Shown: positions 1 to 12,295, counted from the first letter of the stretch. The stretch: DNA of 64,000 nucleotides from Punica granatum (GCF_007655135.1 NC_045131.1:24660001-24724000), one strand, 5' to 3'. The notes: generated by a model not told the origin, from the sequence alone. Numbers and translations are program-made.

Positions 1-124
1 TCACTCTGACCATAGAATACCTAAGAGTAATATAGGGGATTTCGAAAAATGACATACACAAGTGAAAACTTGGAACTCTTGTACATACGAGGAACAACGG
101 CCAACATGCTAGCATTACATTAGC

Positions 125-198
125 ATATCGACTACCACGAAGTAAAAAGTAAAAGAACTGAATATCGACTACCACGAAGTAGAGAGTAAGAGGACTGA
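125..198. repeat. 37-bp tandem duplication, two copies
   Basis: Two adjacent units (125-161 and 162-198) both begin ATATCGACTACCACGAAGTA and differ at a few A/G positions. It lies in non-coding DNA; no function is visible. Confidence 0.8.
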
Positions 199-295
199 AT
201 TTTGCCCGCTCTACAAATCCAAGCTTCCAAATGCTTGGTTATTTGGGTACAAAAACCCCCTTCTCCTAACTAACATACAACATACTAATTTATTT

Positions 296-587
296 GAGTA
301 GAATACCACTGTTGTCATCCATTTATTCATTAGTAATCATTTTTGTTTCTGACATATTTTTGCCATCAATTAGCCTTAAACGTTGGCATTCCATTTACTA
401 TTTATACTCGTTAACCTCCGTGACAGAAAATTCATGGACGGTATTATATTTTCTGTTACTTTTTCGTTACAGAAGGGTATAAATGGTAGACGAAATGCCA
501 ACGCTTGGGGCTAATTGGTGGCAAAAATATGTCAGGATAAAAACGGTTACTAATAAATAAGCGGATGGCGATAGTAGTAATCTACTC
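296..587. mobile_element. Mutator-like foldback MITE
   Basis: The 292-bp element is flanked by a perfect 9-bp direct repeat AATTTATTT (287-295 and 588-596), the target-duplication length typical of Mutator-like transposons. The ends are inverted (GAGTAGA and TCTACTC) and the complementarity continues with mismatches through nearly the whole element, for example around 363-393 against 491-525, so it could fold into one long hairpin. No transposase is encoded, so it is non-autonomous. The short reading frame inside it is incidental. Confidence 0.85.
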
Positions 588-639
588 AATTTATTTATAT
601 ACAAAAATATAGGCATCGATGATGTCTATGTGCCCTTGT

Positions 640-1332
640 TTATGCAACACTATCAGCAATCATGCCGAGCTCCCTGAGTACCTCAGCGCACTCCGGGAGG
701 GGGTCCTTCTTCATGAAACCGAGGGGATTTGCAATTCGAACGGGAGAGGAGATGCCGTTGTTGGACGTGAGATTGATCTTGGCGCTCTTCCTCAAGTACG
801 TGTCCTGGCTGACCTCATCGCACCCTTCCATGTTGCTCTTTACGAGTACGATCTCACATATCTCGTCCTCGTGCTCGCCGTCCACCGGGAGGTGGTATGT
901 TCCGTTTGCACCAGTGGTGCCGTTGACGCTGTATGTCAGGCTCCCGCCTTCACGATCTCTGCACTCGAGGCGCACCTTGGCCCCTGAAAAAAATATCAGA
1001 GTAGTTGCTACATTAGATTGCTTCGCGATAACTTCCTAAATTAAGATATACTGTGTCGACCATTCAGGGAATGAGAGTTTTGCTAATCCTCCATTACCGA
1101 AGCCGTAATTTCACGAATGGTACATCGAAATCAATATGTTCTTGTTTTTGCGGCTCCTGCTCATACCTTCCATATACTCGCTGACTCTGGTTTCGAACTG
1201 CGTGCGGCAGGTGTCGCAGTAGACCCTGCCCTCCACAAAGAAGCGAGAATCGGCAAGAGTGGTCTCGACCAGGAGGGACAAGAAGCAGACAGCTGAGGCC
1301 AGGAGGACGATTGCGTTCAACGATTTGGCCAT
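640..1332 (-). CDS. Ole e 1-like secreted protein (LAT52-like), two exons
   Basis: Coding exons are 1332-1167 and 983-640, joined across a 183-bp GT-AG intron (984-1166; donor AAG|GTATGA, acceptor TTTTCAG). The join gives 169 residues. An N-terminal hydrophobic signal peptide (MAKSLNAIVLLASAVCFLSL) is followed by the Ole e 1 signature EGRVYCDTCRTQFETR. The mature part has six cysteines (CDTC, LEC, EIC, GC, PEC), as expected for the three disulfides of this family, plus NGT and NLT glycosylation sequons. Family members are secreted, often from pollen or pistil; LAT52 acts in pollen tube growth. That role is family knowledge and is not shown here. The start at 1332 was preferred to an in-frame ATG at 1356 because it places the signal peptide at the N-terminus. 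The nearest gene is the cysteine-rich peptide about 2 kb away on the other strand. Confidence 0.93.
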
Positions 1333-1442
1333 TGATGAAACTTTTCTGTTTTTCACTTGTTATCGAAATTCTTAAGCATAAATTGATGATGAGAACGGAG
1401 AGGAGCTTTATTACATTGCTCTTGTAAGGCAGGACCAAGTTT

Positions 1443-3125
1443 ATTTTTAGGTTGGTAGTAAAAATCTCTGAGGCTGTCGTTTATTGGGTCGTCGTTAAGT
1501 GGTGGGAAAACATTAGTTTGACCATTTCTTTATTTACTCTTTTATTTCTAGCAAGTATGCTCCGGAGCATCACTAGTTTTTCTCAATATGGCAAAACATC
1601 TAATCCATTTCTGAAATTGGTATGTTATTTAGTAACCTTCTTATGTTTGTTCCGGGGTTGGATGCTTATTTTCTTAAATAAGGTCACAAGTTCAACCCTC
1701 ATTAATGGAGAAAATCACAAATGCAAGAGGTCTATCCTTTAATTAGTGGTCCATTTAGCTTGAATTTAGATTAATTGGGAGCCATTAGGCTTCCTAGTGC
1801 TGAGTGGTACATACCAAACAATAGGTTGTTTAATTACCAATTGTATCTAGGAAAAAAAAATATAATCTTTGTGATCATGGAAAAATAATTCATTTTTTTA
1901 CGGTTGGTAAGTTGTGCTACCACTATGTAGATTTTACCTTCAACGTAAGAGTTTGAAACTTACTATAAATATCTCATGATTAGGGTCAAATCAATGCCTA
2001 AATAGAATTTGGAGATACCTCATATGTCATCACCTAAAGAAAACTAATAAAAACTTACACCTGTCTCATATTGTAATAAAAGGAATTATCCTATTATTTT
2101 ATTTTATTAACTTAACAAAAAAATGTATATTTCTCTATCAATAACAATATATACATGCATATATATATATATATATATATCCACTATTATAAAGCATGAA
2201 CAACCCCCTTCGCCTCACTTTCTATTTCTGAAATTGCCCTATTTTCTCCACCATTCTCTCCTCCTCCCCTATTTTCGGTGGACTCCTCCCAAACTTTTAC
2301 TTCGTCATCTTTACAATGGAGTTTTTTTAGATGAATTCACGTAGGATATTTTCTTTTTGTTTTTTTTCTTTCTTGTTTTCTTTTCTTCTGAGGTAAGTTG
2401 TCGACAAATACTCATTTAATTTTGTAGTATTTCTTATGTATTGTTTCTGCGGGTAGCGCGGATTGCCCCCTTCTATATATATTAGATTTCAAAACCATGC
2501 TAGGCGCTGTCACTATATTTTGGGATTAGGTGAATAAAATGTATAGTTGGCCGAACCCATTCAACCATCTTTATACTCATAGTTTGTAACCAGAAAATGA
2601 AAAAAAGAAAGAGGAAAAAAAAATGGGACGCTAGAAGTTATTGAAGGAGAGGAGAGGAGGGGAGAGGAGAGAGTACGTAAGAGAAGAGGGAGTGGGAGAA
2701 AAAATAGGATAAAGATGGGTAGTTATTTAAATGAAATTATTATTATGTCCTCAATTATGTGTCTGTCCTTGATTATATTTATTTTGGTTATGGATTTTTC
2801 GGAAATGGAAAGTTATTCAAATGTTGGTTCTATAATAGTATAGACATTTATAGATGATTAAATCTAATAGTATAGACATGTATGAATAGTTAAATCTATA
2901 TATTAAAGCATTAAAGTAAATATTTCTGAACGAATATATGGGTAGCAAAATTGCATTACATTGATTGAAATGGAATGAGAAGATTTCAGAAGATAATGTT
3001 GCAATCAAATAAGATTCTGTGTAGTGGCCAAAGAAAAAACAGTAAGCTTTTGCCTATCTATATATGGATTCTAATTAAGGTTGCATGTGTACGTAACAAA
3101 GCTAGTAATTATTGCTCGCGTGCAT
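1443..3125. other. Intergenic DNA, AT-rich with simple repeats
   Basis: No gene is seen. It holds an (AT)n microsatellite at about 2158-2180, a purine-rich GGAGA tract at about 2640-2700 and a decayed SINE at about 1658-1835. Confidence 0.7.
1658..1835 (+). repeat. Degenerate tRNA-derived SINE copy
   Basis: It matches the SINE family recognised at 33443, 36677 and 10068 in order of landmarks: a B-box-like stretch (GGTCACAAGTTCAACCC), then GGAGAAAATC, then TTAGTGG..CCATTTAG, then GATTAATTGGGAGCCATTAGGCTTCC. It is clearly decayed and its ends are approximate. Confidence 0.55.
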
Positions 3126-3133
3126 TATAAAAG
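3126..3133 (+). promoter_or_regulatory. TATA box of the cysteine-rich peptide gene
   Basis: TATAAAAG is followed by GGCC and lies 92 bp upstream of the ATG at 3218. Transcription would start near 3155-3165, giving a leader of about 55-60 nt that includes an upstream in-frame ATG at 3179. Confidence 0.65.
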
Positions 3134-3217
3134 GGCCATACATAACCAGAAGCAAGGCACAACACCATTCCCAATTTGATGCAAACAAAAACGGCCTTGG
3201 GTAATAACGACAGCAAA

Positions 3218-3767
3218 ATGGAGAAGAAGTTGGTTGCACAACTCTTGGTTGTTTTTTTATTGATCGCAGGTATCCCTCATTCTTCATTTATCACAAGCAA
3301 TTAAGCGTTTATTTACTTGTTGTACGTAGATATTTCATGCTTATAATAATTTTAAATTAATTAGAATGAGATAAATATCATGCATTTCTGCCAGGTACAC
3401 TAATCGACCACTGTGCTTCTGTTGATACATGTATATATTAGCTATTTACGGTTGCAATTATGCATACTTGATATAGAAAGAGCAAATTTCAAAAGGATTA
3501 TATATATTACTCAACTCTAATATATGCATACACACACACACACACATATATATATATGCTCACAGTGCTGTCACATTGTTCTTTTGGATAGGCCATTCGT
3601 TAATCGGGATGAAGGCGGAAGCTTTTTGCCCGGCAACCCCATGCAATACAACGCAAGATTGCATCGATGAATTCAAGCCTCCCCCAGGACTTGATTGTTT
3701 TTGCTCGGGTACTCTACCCCAATTCTGTGTAAAATGCTGCGACCTTAGTAACTTCAACAGCACATGA
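3218..3767 (+). CDS. Small secreted peptide with eight cysteines, two exons
   Basis: Exon 1 is 3218-3269 and exon 2 is 3592-3767, with a 322-bp GT-AG intron (donor CAG|GTATCC, acceptor GATAG). The product is 75 residues: a hydrophobic signal peptide (MEKKLVAQLLVVFLLIAG), then a mature region with cysteines spaced C-x4-C-x5-C-x11-C-x-C-x7-C-x2-C-C. This looks like a plant secreted cysteine-rich peptide (defensin-like, protease-inhibitor-like or signalling), but I do not recognise the exact family. The 3218 start was chosen for its good context (AAAATGG) and because the signal peptide is then N-terminal. An in-frame ATG at 3179 would add 13 polar residues. A clear TATA box upstream and a phase-consistent intron argue for a real gene. 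Confidence 0.75.
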
Positions 3768-4329
3768 TGTTGCCGACAACAATACCCTTTCGAACGCTCC
3801 ATGATTCCCCTCGGAATTAATCAATATGTACTCCACTATTTTGTTGGTTATTTATTTTAAGACGAACTGTATCGGTGAGATTCTTTTCTTTTTCCCTCTT
3901 ATGGAGGTATGCTGAAGTCTCTTTATGAATTTTAACAAGCACTTCGAAGCGATTGAAAGGGAATGACCCAAATCCTGAATTCGGTGATTTATGTCCTGTA
4001 TCCCGGCAGAATAATAACGAAAGTTCATCCTAACCATAAAGGAATCATTCGATTCAACCATCATACACATACACATAACTATTGGAATTGCATATATAAA
4101 TGCATCACGGAGTTTGTAATGTTATTTTGATGATAAACTTGTTCATATATATGAAAATAAGGTGTCATACGCATCCTACGCATTTGTAAAATAAGGTATT
4201 AATTCCCTGCTACAATCACGTAGGGAACATTGTTATATGGGCAATTGTATTCAAGTTCACATCACATAAATGCTCCACGACCCAACCATCTTCACAGATA
4301 AAGATGAAATGAACCAAGGATTACCAAGA
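3768..4329. other. Intergenic DNA downstream of the peptide gene
   Basis: This stretch is the 3' flank of the cysteine-rich peptide gene. No coding or repeat structure is recognised. Confidence 0.6.
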
Positions 4330-4740
4330 AAACAAATCAAGAAAATTCGGGGACGTGATCTCAGGAATAATGACGAGATCTCTGGGATGAAGTAGACAGC
4401 TAGTCTAGTCCATCCAAGAGTATTCTTCCTCAATACGAGAATTATGTTAATTGCATTACGATTACATCTTACAAAAGAAGGAAGGAAAGTCTAAGTAGGA
4501 AAATCGGGGACGTGATCTCAGGAATGATAGCAAAATTTCAGGGAAGAAGATGACAACTAGTCCATCCAAAGATTATTCTTCCCTAGCACGAGAATTGTAT
4601 AATTGCATTACAATTACATCATAGCACATAATATACATACATACATATACAACAGAATCATATACATACATATACAACAGAAGCAAGGATAGTCCATATA
4701 GGAAATCAAATTTGGGGCGTGATCTCAGGAACAATGCGAA
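4330..4740. repeat. Degenerate tandem repeat, unit roughly 155-210 bp
   Basis: The phrase CGTGATCTCAGGAA recurs near 4353, 4510 and 4720. The stretch between (TAGTCCATCCAA, then a TTCTTCC and ACGAGAATT segment, then AATTGCATTAC and ATTACATC) is repeated. The second unit is longer because of an internal ACATACAT-rich insertion near 4630-4680. Confidence 0.7.
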
Positions 4741-7700
4741 CGTTGGATCCGTACATAGAATGGAGCTTGGGTCACTCTCCGACTAGATTGATCGATGTGA
4801 GGGAGTCGTCACTATCTGTTTGGGGTTGTTGGAATCCCGGGCCGATTAGTCGCCCAAAGATAGAGGATTTGTACCCAACTATACCATCTATGTTTTTATT
4901 GATCGGTCTTGAACCAAAGAATAGGTTCGGGGTATCTATTACACACGATCTCCAAGTCGTATGCCCTTTCGATCCTCTACTTATCTAATGTTTGCCGGTT
5001 TTAATCATTCATCGAGTTAATTAGATCACCGCACATTCTCTCACGGGTCTAATAGAAATTAAGTAGTTTGGGCTCGCTTTGGGCTTGTAACCTATATGCA
5101 AATATATTCATGGGCCCGGTTTGGGCTGGAATATGCATGAATCATACTTTAATGGACTATGGGCTTCCTTATGGGCCAAATCCTATATGAATATGCATGA
5201 TGATTCAATTTAGTTTGGGTTGGGCCTTATATAGGCCCGAGCCCTTTCATTTTCCTATGATTTGACTAGGCCCATTATTAGTGTTCCTATATGCATCTTT
5301 TTATTAATTTTCCGTACATGATCTATTTACATAATTTTAATGGGAATGGGCCTTTGAGTGAGCCCACATCCATTTGTTCAATTAAAGCCCAACTATTTTT
5401 ATGCAATTTTTTTAAAAATTTAATTCATATTCAAACCCGCATCCATTTATTAGCCTAGTCCACCTATTTTCAATATGGTTTTTTTATCCATTTTGAACCT
5501 AACAAACCCAAAGCGAATCCCCTCCACTTAATTTCCGATTTCTCTCGGTCCAATTTAATTTTTTTTTCACTCAATCTCATCGAGTCTATGTGATTTTGAA
5601 GACAATGGTTTTGGATCCCTTTTGAGGGCCAGAGACTGGTACGGATCGGCCCATTGAATTCAAATGGGCTTGGGGCCCGATATAAGCTCGATGGATTTAT
5701 CCGGTTTGTGACCGGAAGTCGTTGTACTAAAATAGAAACTAACTGACTCTAATTTATCCAATGAGGGTCTCGAAGAGTTGATTCGAGTCTACCGTAACAC
5801 GATGTCCAGGTCTCACTTAAACCGACTTAGTTATTTCGAAAATGGTTTGAGCGTTTGGACCATTTTTTCAAATATAATGCTCTCATTCGAATATATGGAT
5901 TCGGGCCCATATCACACAACACAATTGAAGCGGGTTCATTAAATCAAGGCCATCTTAAACATTAAACCGGTTCCATTTCTTTTTAAGTCCATTAAACCAA
6001 ATATAAGTGATTTGACCGGTTCGTGTGAGTCCGATTTAACAAACAATTAAATCTATCCTATTACATGCTTTTATGGATCAAAATATCACAAACACTTATA
6101 TCTGACAACTCAAGATCTTAACTCATCCATATTAACTCAAACTCATCAAATGCCCGACAACTCAAGAACATGAACACGAACATGAAGAACACAATGAGTT
6201 TCATTCCAACCATATGAACACCGGGATCAATCAAACCTATCCTAAACATAATTTCTACAAACGATTCATCAATGATCATATTAAGCCGAGCCCTCCTTCT
6301 TTATTAGCATTCGACCAACTGTACAAGGGGCCGAGACCCTCTTTTAATCCGATTCATGCTCATGAGTTGATTTCTAACCCGATTTCTTACTCATTAAGCC
6401 AAATATAGTTAGGCCAATGTTCATGTGGGTGCATTCTAGCTCATACAATTCCGATTTTAGGTTCAAGTGGAAATTAGTCTCGGCTTTACACATAATAAGC
6501 TTCGGCTAAACATAGAGCTCATTATCCTGCATATCAAACACCCCATACCATCACGTCATCATTTCAATCAAGACCCTAAACATGGTTTCTAAGTGTAAGA
6601 GTATTATACCTCTCTTAAGGGGGTCTTAGGAGTCGAGCAAGAGAAGCACCACACTACGGGACTCCCGACCTTGTCTCGACTTGGGGATGACTGCAGCTTG
6701 CAAGGCTTGTCCACGGCTCCTCTTTGGTCCTCTAATCACCTTCAAGCCTTCAATGTATACCTAGGAACAAAGCAAAGAGAGAAGAAAGGGAGAAGCGGTG
6801 ATTATCTGGGAAGAATCGATGAAGCAAGCCTCCAAGGAGCTCTCGGTTCCAAGCTTAGACGGTTGGTTATGAGCTGATGCATGGCCAATGACCACCGGAA
6901 GAGGGCAAGGGAGGTGGAGAGGAGTTTGGCTGTGATGGTCGTGTGGGCTATGGGTGGTGGAGGTGGCCGTAGTTGGCCTTGAATGGCCACGGGTGGAGAA
7001 AGCCAGGGAGAGCTGTGGCTGTTTTGTGTTCTACGTGAAAGAAAGGAGAAGAGAGGGTTTCCTCCTTGAGCAATCTATATTTTCAGACTTGGGATGGAAT
7101 GAGGCTGCTCCCCTGCAGAATGGGTAAGTTTCCACTTAAATATGATGGATTGATGGTGATTAGAGCGAAGGGCCTTGATCTAAGGGTTGTCTGTGATTCT
7201 GATTAGGGCAGAGGGGTTTCAGCGAATTAAAGGAAAAGACTAAGTTGCTCCCACCCAAGATGGCATCTTTATCTAAAATTTTCATGTGTAAGGCACGCGC
7301 CATGCAAATTTCAGCTTGTTTCAATTTCACGAAGCGTGTGGAAAAATTTGTTCCTCCATAAGGGTTGTTTCTGGATAGGTTTGAATTAATCGACAATTCT
7401 GGGCTAAATTCTCTACATAACACCCCAATATTTTTTCATAGGCATGTAGCTCAAGGAGTCAAGAATCCATGGAAGTTGGCTTTGCATGTAAATATGACTT
7501 GAGTGATTTTAGAGGAATTATTCCCCCGATGTCGTGAGTCCGTCTACCGTTCATCACTATGCGCATAATTCACTTTAAATTCTCGTTCACCCGGATCGGG
7601 TAAATTATTGGGGTGGGATACCCATTAAATCAATCTTAGCTCAATTACGCATGTCTTAGCCTCGAGAATTGTGCCATTTGGACCCGAATCAAACCCAAAA

Positions 7701-8524
7701 TATGTATTTATATCTTAAACTATGCTAATTCGGATCCACCTCCCTGACATCCCAACTTCCAGGAATTTTATCTCCCGGCTTCGATAAGCTTTTGGGGTGA
7801 TTTTTGTGCCCAGACGTCAATGACTTGTTAGATTTTAATAGAAAAACATTTTCGGGATGAATTGTTTCATTAATCTAGGTGGTTCCATCAAGTCCTAAAG
7901 TGCAGAGAAGGAGTGTTTTGGGCCTTCACTTTCCTAATTGGGAACTTCAGAAAATCATATCTTGGGATCTGCAATGAGTTATGCGCACCAAAAAATTCTA
8001 GAGTGGATATCTCGACGTACCCTATCTACCAAAAAAATTCCAATTCAATCCGAATCCAGATGAGTAATTTGCCCGATTGGCCTTGATGTGGTTACCTTGT
8101 TGGCCAATGGTTGACTAACATTGACCAATGTTGACTAATTTTGATCTCAATTGATTTGGCTTCTCCAATTGACCCTTTGACTGCCCTTGGCTGGACTCGA
8201 TCAGTTTTCAATTGTCGAAAAAGTACATGCCACCAGTGTTACTAATGGTCGGGTCTTCCGATTGTCAACCTTAACTTTGACTTTGTCTAGTTTGACCGTT
8301 GACTCTCTTTTGACATTCATTGATCATGTTCGACCGAATCGATTTTTGTTTGTCTTTCATATGTTTCTTGCTCTGTTTATAGTGCTTTGCTCTGTTAAGC
8401 ATTTCTGAGCCCTTTTTGCTGGTTTCCCTGATTGGGCTCGGGTTGACTTGATCATTTTGCCACTAACCTCATTTCTGTTCATACGATCCCCTCTTCATGC
8501 CCCGGGCCAAAATGGGGTGTCTAC
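4741..8524 (-). mobile_element. Decayed LTR-retrotransposon sequence, possibly a solo Tat-like LTR
   Basis: On the minus strand it begins TGTAGACACCCCATTTTGG at 8524, close to the start of the Tat LTR at 51109 (TGTCAGCACCCCATTT). Near its far end the minus strand reads GTGACGACTCC (about 4804-4814) and TATGTACGG, which resembles GTGGCGACTCC and CCGTACA near the 3' end of the Tat LTR at 45587-50434. No polypurine tract precedes 8524 and no coding domain was found, so a solo LTR or LTR fragment is the best reading. No target duplication was identified and the left boundary is uncertain. Confidence 0.4.
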
Positions 8525-9970
8525 AAACCTTATGGCGAGCGACCTTATTCCAAGAAAATTAATTTTCTGCAAGAAATATATGAATCCATGAGCGACTTTA
8601 TTGTTAATGTTTCTGATGGAAATTTCATCAACATATATTTTATTTTTGAAAAAATATTTTTGGCGAGAACTTTTCTACATATTTTCAACAAAATTTTCAT
8701 CGGTAAATTGTTTGAACAATATTTTATTTATAAAATATGAAATATTATTCGGTAAAATTTTGGTGAATATTTCATCGAGAACTCTTGAACTCGTTTTAGA
8801 TAAAATTTATATGGATAATAATCCAAAAAAAATGCTGAAAGTTTCTCTATAATGACTCTCCATCCATATCACCCATCATAATCATTTCGGGATATACCAT
8901 AACAAAATATAGATTTTGAAATCAATCTTCCCGTAACCAAATGTCCGTTCGTTACCCAGAACAACCTTTATCTATTGAAAGCATGTACATCCATGCAACT
9001 AATGTATTTGAAGATCACCTAAGCTCGTACCTAGATTTGTCAGAATCCATTAAGATTTTGGATATCAAATGGTGCAAGTTGAAATAAAAAAAGCTTTCTC
9101 CGGGGAAACATATTATTTCGTCATTCTATCAATGCAATGAACTCTTCGAAAATGAAAATATGCGGTTGATTAATTATAACTGATTGAATCTACGAAAAAA
9201 TTAAATAGTTTGTCCTCCAAAGATGGATAAGCACTCGTTGCATTTTAAAGTTTAATTTTTACAACTAATAAAAGACTAGCCAACTAACAAATAAGAATAA
9301 AATATACCAGTCGTTTCTAAGTAATGAATAAATAAAGAAAAATTATGTTAAATAAGATTGAAAAATTTTTAAAAATGGAAATAAAAATTGTATATTTTCT
9401 CCTCAGTAAGCTCCTTGAAATTGATAAAAAAAATCTCCTAACTAGAGATATCGAAAAGGTACTTCATTAAAAAACTTAAAAAATACATCAATCTATTTAA
9501 TCATTGACTTCAAAAGACATACATACATATATAATTGCATGTGTACATTCACTTTTGATCACGTCCCCCAGCCAATGTCCATAATACTGGCTTGGCCAAA
9601 AGAAAGGGAAGGATGAGACAAAGAGGGATGGAGAGAGGGATAGAATAGAGAGAGAAATGGAAAATGGACGGTTTTGTGTTTTGAACAATAAATTTTCATT
9701 GTACTGTGTCACACCATTATTTCTCTCTGTAAACATTTTAAAAGAAATTTTTTTTTTGAAAAATAGAATTACGGCCAATTAAGGGGTAAAACCTGTGAAA
9801 AGTTAATCTTTGGTTGTTGCTGCATGTCTTCATCGAGTTTTGATCTTCTATATCTTTTTGAGTGACAATTTCTCCTTAAAGAAAATGCTTTCCTCTCAAA
9901 CAAAGAGTCCTCCATATCTGCGAAACGTTAGGAAAAAGTTGCTTAAATTACTCGTCACGTGATCGTCCCT
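8525..9970. other. AT-rich intergenic DNA
   Basis: No gene, RNA or recognisable element was seen. The reading frames here are short and low-complexity. Confidence 0.6.
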
Positions 9971-11499
9971 TTTTGGAAGAAGAATACTTTCCATGTAAAT
10001 GTTGCAAGACAACAAAATTTCTCATTGTCCCTTTCAAGAAAAGTGAGTGCAATTCAGTTGTTATTTTTTTTGGTATGTGCCTTGGTATCCGGAAGCCTGA
10101 CGGGCCACGACTAATCCAGTTCGATTCGGGTCGATCCACTAAGAGGTAAAACTCTCACAATCAAGGATTTTCTCCATTCACGAGACTCAAACTCAAGACC
10201 TTGCTTAAGGGGAACAAGCGCCGAATCCCTTGAACCAACCCTTGTTGGTAGTTCGATTGTTATTTTGAATGAAATGAAATCATACCATTACTTCAAGAAT
10301 TGATGGCATTTAAATGGCTTTCCATGAAGGGGCACCATTACCTTATGTTAGGAAGTGCAAGGGCATGATGAGATTTATTTTGCGCAAGAGATAGCTTTTT
10401 ATGAAAAGATATAAGGGTCAGATTAGGAATTATAAAAGTGGGAAAAGACAAATAAAATGGGGTAAAATGAAAAATAACGAATGTGGATAAACCAAAAGCA
10501 ATTTTGCACTTTTATAATTAAGTGTATATATGTATATGTATATATTATTCATGAAAAAATGCATTTAAAAACTGATAATTAAATAGACATATAGAGGGAT
10601 ATAGATGCATACTTTTTTTAAGTTGAAAGGGTATTTCATAAAGTAAAAATCGATACTTTAAAATATTTATACTTTCATTGAAGTTATAAATTATTATGGT
10701 TTTTATTTATTATTATATTTGAATAGATGATTTATTGATGAAAATATGTATTTGGAATGAGGCGATTGGTGTAAATGGCTTAATATAGGCGAAAAAGTAC
10801 ATGCGCTTATATTTTAGAGGAATACAGTAGAGAGATAGAAGGAGGGATATAAAAGCATGCTTTTGAAAGCTAAAAGAGTTCTCTTGGGAAAGTAAGATGG
10901 AGCAGTTGGCCAAAGAGCCGCATGGTGAAATGAGTAGAAGTAGAAATCTGAACAAATCATATGCATCATCATTTTTTCTTAGTGTGATTTTGTTTGTTCA
11001 CGTTGAAAATCGCCGACGGGTAGATTATGAGAAAACCAAGCTTGCTAGGGCGCTATCCCAAGAAAATATAAACCGACGCGACACCAACCGACCCCACCGA
11101 TACAGAGCATAGTATCATGGCCTCGAGAGTCCATAGGAATGAATGATGGCTGGGTTTCAAGTAAGTGAAGTAGATGGTTGAATGCCCCTTATACGATCTC
11201 GCGGTTCGGGGATTTAGCCGCAATGAGTTCTCTATTATTTCTTCATGTTATGTTAAATCACGGCTACTAAAATCGTGCAAAGGATGGTCTCGGCCTTCAA
11301 TGACCGAAAAGAAGGAATCTAGGCCGAAACCTAGACTCGATGGAATGGATGGCCCAAAAGCCGGTTCTAAGAATGATGCAACCACAAACATCGAAAGATT
11401 CATAACGCATGGATCTCAGACTCGTAAAGCCAAGAGAGGCTGCACCTAGGTCTAGAAACCTAAGCTCGAGTGTTCCTCGAAGAGGGATAGAATGATAGG
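9971..11499. repeat. Duplicated block, copy A, left part
   Basis: It is collinear with 42072-43611 at a few percent divergence. Similarity starts abruptly at TTTTGGAAGAAG (9971 and 42072), carries the same SINE, and continues across a gypsy insertion at 11500-17867 into 17873-19848 (matching to 45586). The left 1.4 kb has no recognised gene. It contains a purine-rich stretch and the 3'-side flank of the LTR element described below. Confidence 0.85.
10068..10250 (-). repeat. tRNA-derived SINE, near-complete
   Basis: On the minus strand it begins TACCAACAAGGGTTGGTTCA, has a B-box-like GGTCTTGAGTTTGAGTC, the family core GATTAGTCGTGGCC and GGCTTCCGGATACC, and ends in an A-tail (the T-run near 10063-10070). 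A 10-bp direct repeat TTGTTATTTT flanks it (10058-10067 and 10257-10266). The same insertion is present in block B at 42167-42351, so it predates the block duplication. Confidence 0.8.
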
Positions 11500-12188
11500 T
11501 GATGAGGATCGTGGGCATGACAATGAGGCTGATGCACACGAGCTTGGAAGTCAGACTTGTGAAGAAGGAGCTGAAGCACAAGATCTTGGAGGCTTGCATG
11601 TTCCGAGTGGGCCAATCACACAGGCGAAGGCCAAACAAATCCAACAAGTTATGGAGAGCTTGTTGATGGGCTTTTTGGGCCAAGATGAGTCTAATTCAAT
11701 TGGGTCTCCAAAGGCCTTTATTCAACTGACTTGCCATGAGATGTCGAAGATGGAATAAAAGACTGCCAACTATTCTAGATAGCCTTTATTTAGTTTCCTC
11801 TATTATTTCTGGCTTTAGGAAACTAATGTTATTCCAGTTGCCTAGTTTATTAGTTTCCAGTTTCTCCTGGGCTTATATAAAGGAGGCTGAGTGGCTGATC
11901 ATAGACAGACTATTCTGGTATTCTGGTGAGATTTTCTTCTTTGTTCTTCATTGAACTCCTTCGAACGAACGAGTGTGACAGCTTGTGATTGTTTGGCACA
12001 ATTTGATATTATTGGTTCTTGTTTCTTCATAAACAATGGGTCAATAATCATTGCCTTGATATTGTTGGTTCTTGTTTCTCTATAAACAACGGGTCAATAA
12101 TCCTCTTTATCTAAATTTGTGTTTGGTGATCTAGGAATCGATTCAAGTTGGTCGTCGGGTTTCACAATCCTTCGTGAGGTCCGCATCA
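11500..12188 (+). repeat. 5' LTR of the gypsy element (689 bp)
   Basis: It starts TGATGAGGATCG and ends GTCCGCATCA, and aligns end to end with 17179-17867. By eye there are about 50 differences in 689 bp, mostly transitions. A TATA box (TATATAAA, 11874-11881) lies mid-LTR, so transcription would begin near 11905-11915. Confidence 0.95.
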
Positions 12189-12191
12189 TTT

Positions 12192-12203
12192 TGGTATCAG
12201 AGC
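12192..12203 (+). other. Primer-binding site, initiator Met-tRNA type
   Basis: TGGTATCAGAGC lies three bases after the 5' LTR end. It is the standard plant retrotransposon primer site complementary to the 3' end of initiator methionine tRNA. Confidence 0.92.
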
Positions 12204-12295
12204 ATTAGGCTCCAAATAAGGTTTATCATATCCTTTACGTTTCAATTCGTTGAATTTCATTCCATCTAGCTTGTTCATTCTGGATTGTTAGTAGC

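Noticed and set aside
294..482. 62-codon frame
   Set aside because: It lies inside the foldback MITE and has no family resemblance.
619..1039. Plus-strand frames of 122 and 125 codons
   Set aside because: They are antisense shadows of exon 2 of the Ole e 1-like gene.
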